Origin: Heterodera schachtii
Lineage: Eukaryota; Nematoda; Chromadorea; Rhabditida; Heteroderidae
Direction: 5' to 3'
Assembly: GCA_023374025.1 (NCBI GenBank)
Contig: SIJG01000042.1
Coordinates: forward strand, 930,001 to 994,000
DNA length: 64,000 nucleotides
Shown piece by piece: positions 46,872 through 58,118 of the stretch (its first letter is position 1; every line of letters starts with the position of its first letter). Position numbers and translations under genes: made by a program. The notes beneath the pieces were generated by a model that saw nothing but the letters and a program-made list of their open reading frames with translations, searched no databases and was not told the DNA's origin.

Positions 46872-47547
46872 GGGGGTCGGGGTCAGTTTGGCGCGGCCAG
46901 TTTGGCGCAGGTTTTTTGGCGCGAGGTTTTTTTGGCGCGAGCTTTTTTGGCGCGGGCCGTTTTGGCGCGGCCATTTTGGCGCCCTATATAAAATGGCTTT
47001 TTTGGCGCCAGAGTTGAAAAATCTCCAAAAATTTTCAAAAAATTTTTAATTTGTCTTTCTTTGTGCATAAGTATAAGCCATTTTCTTTCAAAGTACCATA
47101 CTAATACAATTGCTAGCAATGGCGCAGAATTGTGTTGCCTAATTTAACCTTTATATTTTTGTTAAAATTACCATTCGGGGGGTTTTCGAGGATGTTTGAT
47201 CTTAATCTAACCATAGGTTTGCCTAATTACGAACTCCGGACTCATATTCGAACTGATTTTGACTCGAAAATTCGAAACCTGACCCGGTATTCGATGGTAC
47301 ACAATACTTGCAAAAATAAAACTTTTACTTTTTAGCAAAATTACGTCATATGGTAGTTCACAACAGGAAAAACTGATTTTGACAAGGTTAGTTCCAAAAT
47401 TTGAAAAAAAAATTTTAAATTTTTTTCGGCGCCAAAAAAGCTATTTTATAAGGGCGCCAAAACGGCCCGCGCCAAAAAAGCTCGCGCAAAAAAAACTTCG
47501 CGCCAAAAAACCCGCGCCAAACTGGCCGCGCCAAACGGACCGGTTCC
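46872..47547. mobile_element. GGCGCG-repeat element with 8-bp target duplication GCCTATAT
   Basis: Both ends consist of repeated TTTGGCGCG units in inverted orientation over about 110 bp, for example GTTTGGCGCGGCCAGTTTGG. GCCTATAT is duplicated at 46864-46871 and 47548-47555. The outermost bases match imperfectly (GGGGGTCGGGG against GGAACCGGTCC). Subterminal repeat arrays of this kind serve as transposase-binding sites in hAT-like elements. The interior is AT-rich and non-coding. Confidence 0.82.
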
Positions 47548-47567
47548 GCCTATATGTATGTAATTCA

Positions 47568-48280
47568 CAGGGCTGCAAAAAACATGCAAATGCATATTTT
47601 TTCCTGGCTTCTCCATGCTATAAATAGTAGGAAAAATACTTTCTTTTTTGTGTTTGCGTATAAAAATCGGGACTTTTATTTACATTTTTTTTTGCATATT
47701 TTGGGTGTTAATGCATATTTTGGCTTTTTGAGCATGTTTGTGCATATTTCGCCATTTTTTGGAAAATTTGTTAACAAAAATGCGGTACTTATATGGTTTA
47801 GCCACCCAAAAAAATTTTTTTAATCATAAAAATTCTAGGTGGTTTTCGGGATCGCTGATCACGAATCTGACATCCATTTCGACCAAATTCCTAAAACCGG
47901 ACCTGAACTAGAACAGAAAAATCTAAAGTTCAAACTTTCGAATTTTGCGTTTTTGGTCTAAAATCGGTTTAAACACACGGAAACAACTAAAATCTATCAC
48001 TTCTACAATAAAAGATCATCTAATCTGTTTTTAGATCGAAAATGAAAAATCGAAAATTTGAACTTTCGATTTTTTTTTTGTTGGAATTCGGGCCGGGCAA
48101 GTGCACTAATGAAAAAAAAATTTTTAAATTGAATTTGCACCCCCCTAATTTCAAGTTTTTTGTGCATATTTGGTGCATATTTTGCGATTTTTGTGCATAT
48201 TTGATGCATATTTGGCAATTTTATTTGCATATTTATGTGCATATTTTGGTCATTTTTCGTGCATATTTTTTGCAGCCCTG
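47568..48280. mobile_element. hAT-like MITE with target duplication GTAATTCA and nested element
   Basis: The ends CAGGGCTGCAAAAAA and TTTTTTGCAGCCCTG (inverted) are flanked by GTAATTCA (47560-47567 and 48281-48288). Inside, from about 47846 to 48100, lies a piece of the family C element (GGATCGCTGATCACGAATCT, ATCCATTTCGACC). GCATATTTT words fill the outer thirds, as in the element at 29187-29864. Confidence 0.88.
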
Positions 48281-48435
48281 GTAATTCATCTAAAAAATAT
48301 GTTATAAAAGGCGAAGATGCTTTAGCATATCCGGTTTAATGTGAGTCGGTAAAGCTTGTGATATGTATATGGTAATAATATTAATGATTTTACATCTGAT
48401 AATTTTTAGAGAAAATTAAAATTAGAATACTCACA

Positions 48436-50721
48436 ATGTCTTCAGCCAAAACCCAATCGGATTCAACCAAAAAGATTACTAAACGTAAAAAAATTCCTTC
48501 CAAATACTTAGACCAATTGAAGTTTGAACTCGATGTTCCAGCTGCAGAATGCATTACTAGCAATGTTCAAAAGACTGTCATTTGTGGTTTCTTCAAATGG
48601 TACCAATTTTATATAATTTTTGTTTTGTCACCCCCTTCTAACTTTTGGTTTTTTTAAATGTTTAATTCTATTATCACTTAAATTTTCACTACCTACCTAA
48701 CTAACGCAAAAGATTTTTAGGCGTAAAAAAATGCTAAAATTTGGTTAAAACAAATTCAGGAGGTTACAAAACAAAAAAATACATTTTTTTTTATTTATTT
48801 TTCCAAATTCAATTTATTTTTTAGGACATTCTCATTTATTAATTTGCAAAAAGATCATGAATATATAAAGAAAAAATTGAAATCACGACAAAATGTGCGT
48901 AGGAAATACGCAAGGAAAAAGGAAAAGAAAAGGGCTGCGAAATTGCGTAAGCCGAGACAGGGCTTCCTTCTCAGTGCGGAGTGCGAGCCGGACTCGGTAA
49001 ATACGGAAGGAAATCCGAAGTTGGCCGTATCACGATGGAAACTAAATGCAATGATTGTGCCCAATTGGAAGGAATCGCATTTGGAAGAGCGGAGGGGGAA
49101 AAGGCGACACGTGAAAGAGACGGACGTGAGTAAACAATGCTCAAAACAGGCACAGAAAATTGCCATGCAAATGATATGTTTCAAAATGTTTAGCGTGGAT
49201 GGCTTTTTACGAATAAAGTTTCATGGCATGGCATCAAACATTTCTCTCCTCTCGCTTTTCGCCTCCAGAAGAATGTGCTTGTCATTAAACTTCGTGTTCT
49301 TCGGATCAGCAGTCTTAACCCAACGTATTGCCTTTCGTCTGCTTTTCCCTTTGGAAATAATTCATTCACGGAAAAATTTGTTCATAATCGCATGAGAAAA
49401 CAAGCACTTTCCGAAGTTAAAATACTTATTTAAAAATTTTTCTTCTAGTCGTTAAACATATTTATTGGGGCTTTCTGGGTCGCTGATCACGAATCTGACA
49501 TTAATTTTAACCTATTTCGAATCCCGGAACTCGAAATTCAAAATTTCACACATAAAAAACATTTTGAGTTTTCGACTTTTTGTCCGAGTTCGGGTCCGAG
49601 ATTCGGAATTGGCCACAACTAAGTTCATATTCGTGACCAGCGATTTCGAAAACCCCAGAATGCATGTTTTCTTACATGAAAATTAAAAAAAAAATCAAGT
49701 ATTTGATGAAAAATCATAGACAAAATTAATGATTTTTCGAATTCGGAGCTCAGATCCGTTTTAAATCTATTTTTCGCCGGGACACCAATTCTCCAGTATT
49801 ACCCGGTTCCTTATATGTTTTTTTATATTTTTTTTTTTTCAATATTTAGGGCTTTTGGACCCGATCTTGCGGAAGGACCTTTTAAAATTTGTCTGAATAT
49901 TGGCAATGAGGAGATATACATTGAAAGGACGGTAATTGAAAAACCTTACTTTTGATTGTTTATGGCCTATATAAGTTTAGTTCCTCGAATTCCATTCAAC
50001 CATTTTGCCTGCACTTATAAATGGAGGAAAGGGAACGTCAAAGCAAAATCCCATTCGCCTTGAAAATCGCTTCAAACCTTCGCTCGTTAAGTTGGCGTTT
50101 CGCGTCGTTGGCTTAAAATCGGCATTTTATGGTATTAAATTACTAATGGATTGTGTGTTTTTACCTTTTTGGATCATAAAATACTTTATATTAATTATTT
50201 ACCCGGCCGGTATTACAATACAATATTTAGTGTCAAACATTCCCGAATTGTTGGACTTTGCGACAACTTACGGTTTCCACTCACTTCTTCAGATGGTCGA
50301 ACAAAGACTGGTTACCAAAACCTGCGCAAAGTTACAAATAGGGACGAAACTTGATTTGGCCTACAAGCACCATATGAATGGGCTAATCGTACGTTTTATC
50401 TTGAGAATATTTAATTGGGCACATAATTACCATTCACTGGAAAATGCTTACACAGACTCTATTTAGGTGGCAGTTGCAAAGCGAATAAATAAGCCGACCG
50501 AAATCGAACACCACCTAAAAATGAAAAATGTGCCGGCGCAGTTCAAAACAATGCTCCGGAGAAAGATGGAAGCGATTAGGGCGCGGGTTTTCGAAATCGG
50601 AGCGAAGAGCAAAGAGAAAAGAGAGCGAAAAAAGGAAAAGCGAGAGAAAAGAAAGAGCAAAAAAGACGCAGGGAACGCCGAAGTCAAAAATGGCCTCAAA
50701 AAGCTTAAACTTTCAGACTGA
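48436..50721 (+). CDS. BTB/POZ-domain protein, probable MATH-BTB (BATH) type
   Basis: Proposed exons are 48436-48599, 48825-49125, 49269-49324, 49850-49931, 49981-50388 and 50467-50721, giving about 421 residues. The BTB fold is best seen in exons 4-6: FKICLNIGNEEIYIERTFL (start of BTB), IIYPAGIT, NIPELLDFATTYGFHSLL, a VEQRLVT helix and LDLAYKHHMNGLI, matching the C-terminal half of nematode BTB proteins. Exons 1-2 contain CGFFKWTF and WKLNAMIVPN, compatible with a diverged MATH domain, with an unusual Lys/Arg-rich insert (RRKYARKKEKKRAAK). The C-terminus is a Lys/Arg/Glu coil. BTB proteins commonly bridge cullin-3 to substrates. Exon 3 and the phase-2 join to exon 4 are the least certain. 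A family C MITE lies in the intron before exon 4. Confidence 0.6.
49469..49660. mobile_element. Family C MITE inside a BTB-gene intron
   Basis: The left end GGGTCGCTGATCACGAATCT is inverted at the right end as ATATTCGTGACCAGCGATTTC. The inner arms CGAATCCCGGAACTCGAA and TTCGGGTCCGAGATTCG are inverted copies. About 190 bp, non-coding. Confidence 0.7.
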
Positions 50722-50896
50722 TTATGAGATTAAACGCCTTATTCAATTATTTAAAATGTGCAGATTCATTCTTAATTTGTCCATAATTTTGAATTAGGTT
50801 TATAAATCATTTCTTTATGATAAGTTATTTAACTTTTGATGTTCATTTAATTCTTTTTTACAAACATATTTTCTATATATACTATTAGTGGGTGTA

Positions 50897-52503
50897 ATGC
50901 GTGTTCTGTCATTTGCTGGATTACAACTCAAATTGGACACAATCGGAGATGGTAATATTTGGACGAAAAAATATTGATTTAATATAATTTTATAATTTGG
51001 CAAAGAGAGGGGTCGGTTTCGTACAAAGTTTAGAGGCAATTCATGCAATTTTTGAAGAAAAACGATAAAGCATTGGAAAATATGGGGGACTTTTACGGAA
51101 TTAACAAGTTTAATTTTTTGTTCCGTATAAAGGGCTGATTTTGTTTCAGGTGAGAAGATAGCGGCCAAAATCCGCGAGTGTGCCGGCTTGGAGGTGTTGG
51201 AGATGCGCGGCAATACGCTTGGTGTGGGTGCGACCGCTCCGATCGCCGAAGCATTGGAGTGCCAGAGCAACTTGAAGGTAGCAATTGTCGCACTCCATTT
51301 GTCACCCTGTTGATTAAGAGAGCCCTTTGGAGTGACATGTTCACCGGACGACTCAAAGAAGAGATTCCCAGGACATTGGTACGCTGTCGCCCCACAACTT
51401 CTTGTATTAATTTTAGAAAACTTTGTGCGACGCAATGATTCTGAGTGGAGCGAGGCTGACCGAGCTTGACCTGAGTGACAATGCCATTGGTCCTATGGCT
51501 GTGCCGGGGATAAAAGAATTTCTTGCTGGCGAGGCGGCCTTTGCCTTACAGACGCTGAAGCTTAACAACTGTGGCCTTGGAATTGCGGGAAAGGTCCATC
51601 CTTACCCTTCTCTTCAATTGTTGCAATTTTCCACAGACAATTGCTCACTGTTTGATAGAATGCCATCGGCGATCAGTTAGCCATGGCACTCCGCTTTGTC
51701 TGAAAATCTTTGTCGCCGGAAGGAATCGCTTGGAGTACACGTCAACGGCTGCGCTAGCTGAAGCATTTCAGGCACTAGATGAATAATTTAATTTAGAAGA
51801 ATTTAGTCTTTCCATTCGTTTATCAACAAACGCATTTTGTTAATTTTACAGATAATTGGCACCCTTGAGGAAATCTCCATGCCACAAAACGGAATTAGCG
51901 CTGAAGGGATACTCAAATTATCGGAATCCGTGCGGCAAAATGCATCGCTAAAAATACTCAATCTTGGCGACAACACATTCGGAGAATCGGGAGCGAGTGC
52001 CATGGCCAGCGCGCTGGAAAAGCTGGCCAGGTTGGAAATAGTCGACTTCAGCGATTGCTTGTGCAGAGACCGCGGTTCGGTTCTGATAGCTCGCAGCTTG
52101 GCTGCTTCGAAAAGCCCCCTGACGGAGCTTAATTTGTCTGGCAACGAAATTACCATTGAAGCGGCCAAGGAAATTTCTCGTGCCATGAGTTCCGTAACTG
52201 GAATGCAACTTTTGAAAATTGGTGTCAACTGCTTTGGTTCGCAGTTTGACGATTTCGTCCACTTTTCCCGACCTTTTGCGTTCGTTGACGTGGGGACTGA
52301 AAGGTGCTCGGGCGGGTCGGCTTGCGCCTATTCATTTCCTTTTCACTTTCAGCGATGACCAAGGATCTCTTAGCGATTTTGACGAATTGGAAGATGACTC
52401 TTGTCAGAGAGATTTTCAGTTGGATACTCACCCTCAACGATTCAAAAACACCGAAACTGTCATTCGTTGGTCTGTTTATTGTTTGGACATTTTTCATTTT
52501 TAA
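50897..52503 (+). CDS. ran-2: Ran GTPase-activating protein (RanGAP)
   Basis: RanGAP stimulates GTP hydrolysis by Ran on the cytoplasmic side of the nuclear pore. Exons are 50897-50951, 51150-51277, 51319-51378, 51417-51593, 51637-51771, 51852-52303 and 52353-52503 (about 385 residues). The leucine-rich repeats are collinear with Ran[31 protein letters not shown] with the catalytic Arg, [68 protein letters not shown] short acidic tail (SDFDELEDD) follows. The length resembles yeast Rna1 rather than vertebrate RanGAP1, so the SUMO-accepting C-terminal domain is absent unless more exons exist. The intron after 51771 begins with GC (CAG/GCACTA). Positions 51072-52377 are duplicated at 54713-56018. 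Confidence 0.9.
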
Positions 52504-54712
52504 ATTTAAGTCCTACATTGTCTTTTGCCGGCCAACAATTAAAATTAAATACATCAGCTGAAGGTAATTAATTACCCAAGACCTTTAAAAAATAATATGA
52601 TTTTTTAAATGGGTTTGGGTCAAGAAATAAGCACATTATTTTACACCAATAGTTGTTGGGATGACTTGAAACTTGGTTAGTTTACCCGCTTGACAAGATA
52701 AAGCTCAAAGAAACAAAATTTTTAACACCCAATTTAAGTGGTTTATAATTAGCTACATTTTTGAGCTAAAATTAGCATGTATTTCATTATGATCGAAAGA
52801 TAATATAAGCTAAAAATGAATGTTTCGAAATTTTTTATAACTTTTTTTTTATATAACAGGGGGTCTTTTTTGTACGACTAAGTAAGCCTCTTTTCGTGAC
52901 AGTATGCTTAATAATTTTACTTTTTAATCGAAAAAATGTTAATTTTAGTATTAATTCAAAAACAACCTTTTATTTAATGCCCTGGTTTCTGTTTTTTGTA
53001 TCAGTGTTTTCGTAAATCCTTTGTTAAAGACTTCTAAGAAAAAGCTTTATTAATCAGCGGTTTTGAATGATACCAATTTGTTTTATTTTTACAAAATTGG
53101 GTTTAGGCGCCCAAGCAATTAAATTATAGGAACTGCAAACCAACGAATTTTTGAGGATTCCAGTTAGAATTTTTGAAAATTACATAGAAATCTGCTGTCA
53201 AAATAGTCTCATTTTCAGAAAAATAAACAAAATTGACTCTTAATTACATGGCAAAAAGTCATTGAAAAGAAAAAGATTTGAATGTTTTTTATTTGTATGA
53301 GTCCAATTTTATGTTGAGGATGACATTTTCACAAAGTTGAAAAAAAAAAGCTATAATATCATTTAGAAATACGTTACTTTAGGTTTATTAAAAAGCAAAA
53401 TAATAGATATTATCTACAAAAAATAACAAATATTTAACAATTTCTTACGGGCACTCCCTTTAGAGCTTCTCCCATTTTTTTATCCCCATGCATTAAATAG
53501 TAGGGGGGGGAGGGGGTCGACCCGACTTCATACGAACGAAGTCCAGGGGGGTCGGAGAACCAAAACTTACGAAGTCCTCTCCAGTCATGTAAATCAACAA
53601 TTTTTTTCTTTTCAAAACCGCTTTTTTGCGGCGAGTTTTTTCTAAAAGATTTTTGGGGAACCGGGGGGGGGGGAGTGGGTCCGGCGGTGCCGATAGGCGC
53701 CGCCGGGAAATTTTTTGAAAATCTGAGTGCAATTTGTAGCAGATTTACACCAAAAAATTATTAAATTTTGTGATTTCGGGCCAATTTTCTTAGAAAAATT
53801 AGAGGTTTTTATAAACCGCCAAGGAAAAATTTTAATTTTTGAATAAAATTTATTAAGAAATTTTCATAAATTTTACAAAGTCCTATTTGGTAAAAAAAAA
53901 TACGAAATTTTACTCAAATTAGTAAATTTTTTTGTACGAAAATGATTAAATTTTAAAGGATTTTGTTAAATTATTTAAATTCTCTTCCCTTTACGAAGTC
54001 GCCTCTCTTTTATCCTTTCCTCTCCGACTTTTCCCCACATTTCTTCGCATTTTATCCCAACAAATACGAAGCTCCCCCACCCCTTTTTGGGCCCTCATAC
54101 GAACGAAGTCAGCGGGGGTCGACCCCCCCCCCCCCCCCGTTCAATGTATGTTTATCCCCTTTCTCCCACTTCCTTCTGTCATTGCATCATAAAAGCCTAC
54201 ATTTTTCTAACATTAATATTTAAACTCAAAGTGCTAAAAGAATAACTATTTTTAAAGACCTTTTAACAAACCAAAAAATCATGGTATCATTCGAAAAATA
54301 TTATTGCGTTTCGATGTTTCGGTTTTTTCTTTGAAAAGCTATCATTTCTTGTTTTATACAAATAAATTTAAATTAGATAAAAAGGTCCAATAAACGAAAT
54401 TTAAAAAGAAGCATTGTTTAACAATTAGTTTTTATTGAAAAATGTAATAAATTGCCTCATTCCCATCCAATCCATACACGAAAGTGGGAGTGTGAGGTCG
54501 GGGACTCCCAGCAACACCTCGGCTTGAAAGGCGTGATGCTTTTTCTGTTTTCAATCACCAAAATAGTTTTTCTGCTCTTTTTCACAAAATTTTTGGGAAA
54601 TAGAGGGACAGGCTGTGCCGATAAGCGCCGCCTGGAAAATTAAGGCTTTTATTATGAATATTTAAAAATATATATTATATTTCACCTAAAATTCAGCAAA
54701 AAATCCTATTTT
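52504..54712. other. AT-rich spacer between the RanGAP copies
   Basis: No gene is seen. GGCGG-type hairpins occur at 53683-53704 and 54611-54632. The word CATACGAACGAAGTC occurs at 53528 and again near 54097, each beside GGGGGTCGAC and long G or C runs, which suggests a decayed foldback element at about 53500-54140. Confidence 0.5.
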
Positions 54713-56018
54713 ATTGGAAAATATGGGGGACTTTTACGGAATTAACAAGTTTAATTTTTTGTTCCGTATAAAGGGCTGATTTTGTTTCAGGTGAGAAGAT
54801 AGCGGCCAAAATCCGCGAGTGTGCCGGCTTGGAGGTGTTGGAGATGCGCGGCAATACGCTTGGTGTGGGTGCGACCGCTCCGATCGCCGAAGCATTGGAG
54901 TGCCAGAGCAACTTGAAGGTAGCAATTGTCGCACTCCATTTGTCACCCTGTTGATTAAGAGAGCCCTTTGGAGTGACATGTTCACCGGACGACTCAAAGA
55001 AGAGATTCCCAGGACATTGGTACGCTGTCGCCCCACAACTTCTTGTATTAATTTTAGAAAACTTTGTGCGACGCAATGATTCTGAGTGGAGCGAGGCTGA
55101 CCGAGCTTGACCTGAGTGACAATGCCATTGGTCCTATGGCTGTGCCGGGGATAAAAGAATTTCTTGCTGGCGAGGCGGCCTTTGCCTTACAGACGCTGAA
55201 GCTTAACAACTGTGGCCTTGGAATTGCGGGAAAGGTCCATCCTTACCCTTCTCTTCAATTGTTGCAATTTTCCACAGACAATTGCTCACTGTTTGATAGA
55301 ATGCCATCGGCGATCAGTTAGCCATGGCACTCCGCTTTGTCTGAAAATCTTTGTCGCCGGAAGGAATCGCTTGGAGTACACGTCAACGGCTGCGCTAGCT
55401 GAAGCATTTCAGGCACTAGATGAATAATTTAATTTAGAAGAATTTAGTCTTTCCATTCGTTTATCAACAAACGCATTTTGTTAATTTTACAGATAATTGG
55501 CACCCTTGAGGAAATCTCCATGCCACAAAACGGAATTAGCGCTGAAGGGATACTCAAATTATCGGAATCCGTGCGGCAAAATGCATCGCTAAAAATACTC
55601 AATCTTGGCGACAACACATTCGGAGAATCGGGAGCGAGTGCCATGGCCAGCGCGCTGGAAAAGCTGGCCAGGTTGGAAATAGTCGACTTCAGCGATTGCT
55701 TGTGCAGAGACCGCGGTTCGGTTCTGATAGCTCGCAGCTTGGCTGCTTCGAAAAGCCCCCTGACGGAGCTTAACTTGTCTGGCAACGAAATTACCATTGA
55801 AGCGGCCAAGGAAATTTCTCGTGCCATGAGTTCCGTAACTGGAATGCAACTTTTGAAAATTGGTGTCAACTGCTTTGGTTCGCAGTTTGACGATTTCGTC
55901 CACTTTTCCCGACCTTTTGCGTTCGTTGACGTGGGGACTGAAAGGTGCTCGGGCGGGTCGGCTTGCGCCTATTCATTTCCTTTTCACTTTCAGCGATGAC
56001 CAAGGATCTCTTAGCGAT
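54713..56018 (+). pseudogene. Truncated second copy of RanGAP
   Basis: This 1306-bp block is identical to 51072-52377 apart from one difference I can see (T at 52133, C at 55774, a silent change). It contains RanGAP exons 2-6 and the first 25 bp of exon 7. Exon 1 with the start codon is missing. Exon 7 runs into unrelated sequence and stops after about 11 codons. Introns, including the GC-AG intron, are kept, so this is a DNA-level duplication and not a retrocopy. It could be a recent segmental duplication or a collapsed/allelic assembly error. If transcribed from an upstream promoter it would give a LRR fragment lacking the acidic tail. Confidence 0.88.
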
Positions 56019-56253
56019 GCATCTCAATAAAAAGATATTTTTTCATTATTTGATATTACAGCGTTAACAAAGTAAAAGAAAAAACTTAAAATAATTTCTA
56101 CTAATTTTTTTTATTTTAAATATTTGTGGAGGTGGTTGTTCTTTTTCCTTATTAAAGGGCGTTACTTTTCTATCATTTTATTTCGATTAGGTATATTGAG
56201 AATTATGAAACAATATTGTTATTCCATCTTCAAAGAAGAAATTTCGTTCGACG

Positions 56254-57760
56254 TCAATTTTCGAAAAACACAGGAAATTTATAAGAGCCAGTCGCTTGTA
56301 GCCTTAAGTAATGATATTTTGATAAGAAAAATCCAAATTTGTCAGACCAATTTGTTTCGTTCCATCCATTTGATTCGCTTGCAAAATCTGCGAGATGAAA
56401 GGTGTAAGCATTTCTTGGTTTCTCAGATAAGTTAGGAGCAGATTTATGAACAACATCCCCGTGGATTAATACTGTAGAGCCTTAAATTATCAAAATTTTC
56501 TTTGGGATATCATTGATAATAAAGTGTTGCATTTAGCGTTAGAATACTTGTGTACCTGGTTGACATTCCAATGGAACGAAATTGCATCCTTCGAAAGAAG
56601 GCCGATTCCCAACAAATTTTAACAATGGCCCATCGGAGGATGCCTTTTTCCCATTGTGCTTTGTTTCTGTTCTTGTGAATTTGTATTGCTTAGTAGCAGA
56701 AAGATAATTGGCGTCTAAAAATATTATTTTGATTAATTTAATATTGTAAACTTTGCCTTTGTGCGACCCGGGAAGAAACCATAGGCAGCCATTGTCCAAA
56801 TTGGCCGGGTCCACTGCGATCCAAACACCCAAAAGATTGTCTCCGTTTTCTGTGTGCAAAAACGTTGAATCGACGTGCTCATTAGTCGAACCTCCGATTT
56901 TGGGTTGCTTAAACTTGTGAATCAAATCCATTCGTTGGAAAGGACGGAAACCCAACGGACTTTGAAGATGAACATGCTTTGCATCACTCGAGGCTGAACA
57001 GCGCCGGTCAGACTGACAATTTTCTTAAAAAACGATTCATTTGAACTGTGCTTCTCTTATACTTTAATTCGTTCATGAAAAGTTATTTTCCGAAAAGATG
57101 GGTCCAGCCAATGTAAGGCTTAATTGAGGGTAATTCATTAGGAAGGACCGAATCATCGGCTAAATTACCGTGGCCGATTTTATTCAATGCCATTTCTTTG
57201 GGTACTTTCAATTTGCCACTTTGTTCGTCCACCGCTTTTTCTTCATAGAAAAACCTGATTTTGTCTACGCTTTCAAGGAAGTAGTTGTCGGACACATGCT
57301 TTAAAAGAAATATTTGATAGAGACAGAACAAAGAATATTCGAATTGGGATAGGCACGAAAACAGGAGAATTCCGCCGCTAATTTTGGTTAAGAAAATGCC
57401 TATTCTCCCTCTCAAGAACCCTAATTAACTATGGACGGGTTTTCGTCAATTTTGAGTATTGGAAGACCCGCGGCGACGAAACACGCTGCTGGCAATCAAT
57501 CGTCAAAACCCACAAGGGGGGGGGGCATTTCTTTGTTTCATTTTGTTAACCTTTTCCTCGTCACTTGTGTTAAATGTTGTCCGTGGGTGGTCTTTCGGGT
57601 CAAAGCCTTCAACAATTAATTTTACAGCATCACGGAGTTCAGCTAATTCTTCGGTTGAAAATACACCATCGATTCGGACGAAGCCATTCTCATGGAAAAT
57701 TTGTTCGAAGTTCAAGCGAGCTTCTTCTGTTGATAAAGAAGAAAAGGCAACGGAATGCAT
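56254..57760 (-). CDS. PHYHD1: Phytanoyl-CoA dioxygenase domain protein (PHYHD1-like)
   Basis: This is an iron- and 2-oxoglutarate-dependent oxygenase. Clear exons are 57760-57551, 57298 to about 57100, one ending at 56961 (about 57047-56961), 56907-56752, 56688-56556, 56480-56348 and 56302-56254. Family landmarks in order: NFEQIFHENGFVRIDGVF, DKIRFFYEEKA, LNKIGHG, VMQSMFIFK, the metal-binding HVD (EHVDSTFLHTENGD), GVWIAVDPANLDNGCLWFLP, the distal metal His in LIHGDVVHKS, the 2-oxoglutarate-binding Arg in PRNAYTFHL, and a C-terminus NWLQATGSYKFPVF that mirrors human PHYHD1 NWLQPTAELPFPQL. The join between exons 2 and 3 is unresolved, since no clean GT donor keeps the frame. The physiological substrate of PHYHD1 is not established. 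It is divergent from USP14, with 358 bp between the starts. Confidence 0.88.
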
Positions 57761-58118
57761 TCACTTGGAAATCTTTGATTTGTTGATTTGAATGAAATGC
57801 GAGCTTCGACCTTGATTTTCGCATTTCAACACAAAATTTAAGACCAAAAATGAGTTGGTTTTACAATGCATATTTAGGCTTTTTAATGAAATGACTTTTT
57901 CAAAAAAAAATTTTTTTTATGATATATACCATCTGCACTATTACTACCCAACTATCTTTGTTTCTTTTTTATTGAATTGAAATAATATCTCTCTTTTTGA
58001 TGATTTTGTTTTAGAATTTGGTCACAATTCCCAAAAAAAAAAATTGCTTTTTCATTTATTAGTGATTTTGGTTTTCCTTTACCTTATTCTTATTAATTTT
58101 CATCAGATTTCACAACAA

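Noticed and set aside
50132..50230. A 99-bp intron (GTATTA...TTTAG) in the BTB gene
   Set aside because: It would remove IIYPAGIT, which is a strong BTB-fold segment, and the frame is open through it, so it was kept as exon.
56124..56435. 103-codon plus frame
   Set aside because: It overlaps the last two PHYHD1 exons on the minus strand, which match the family closely.
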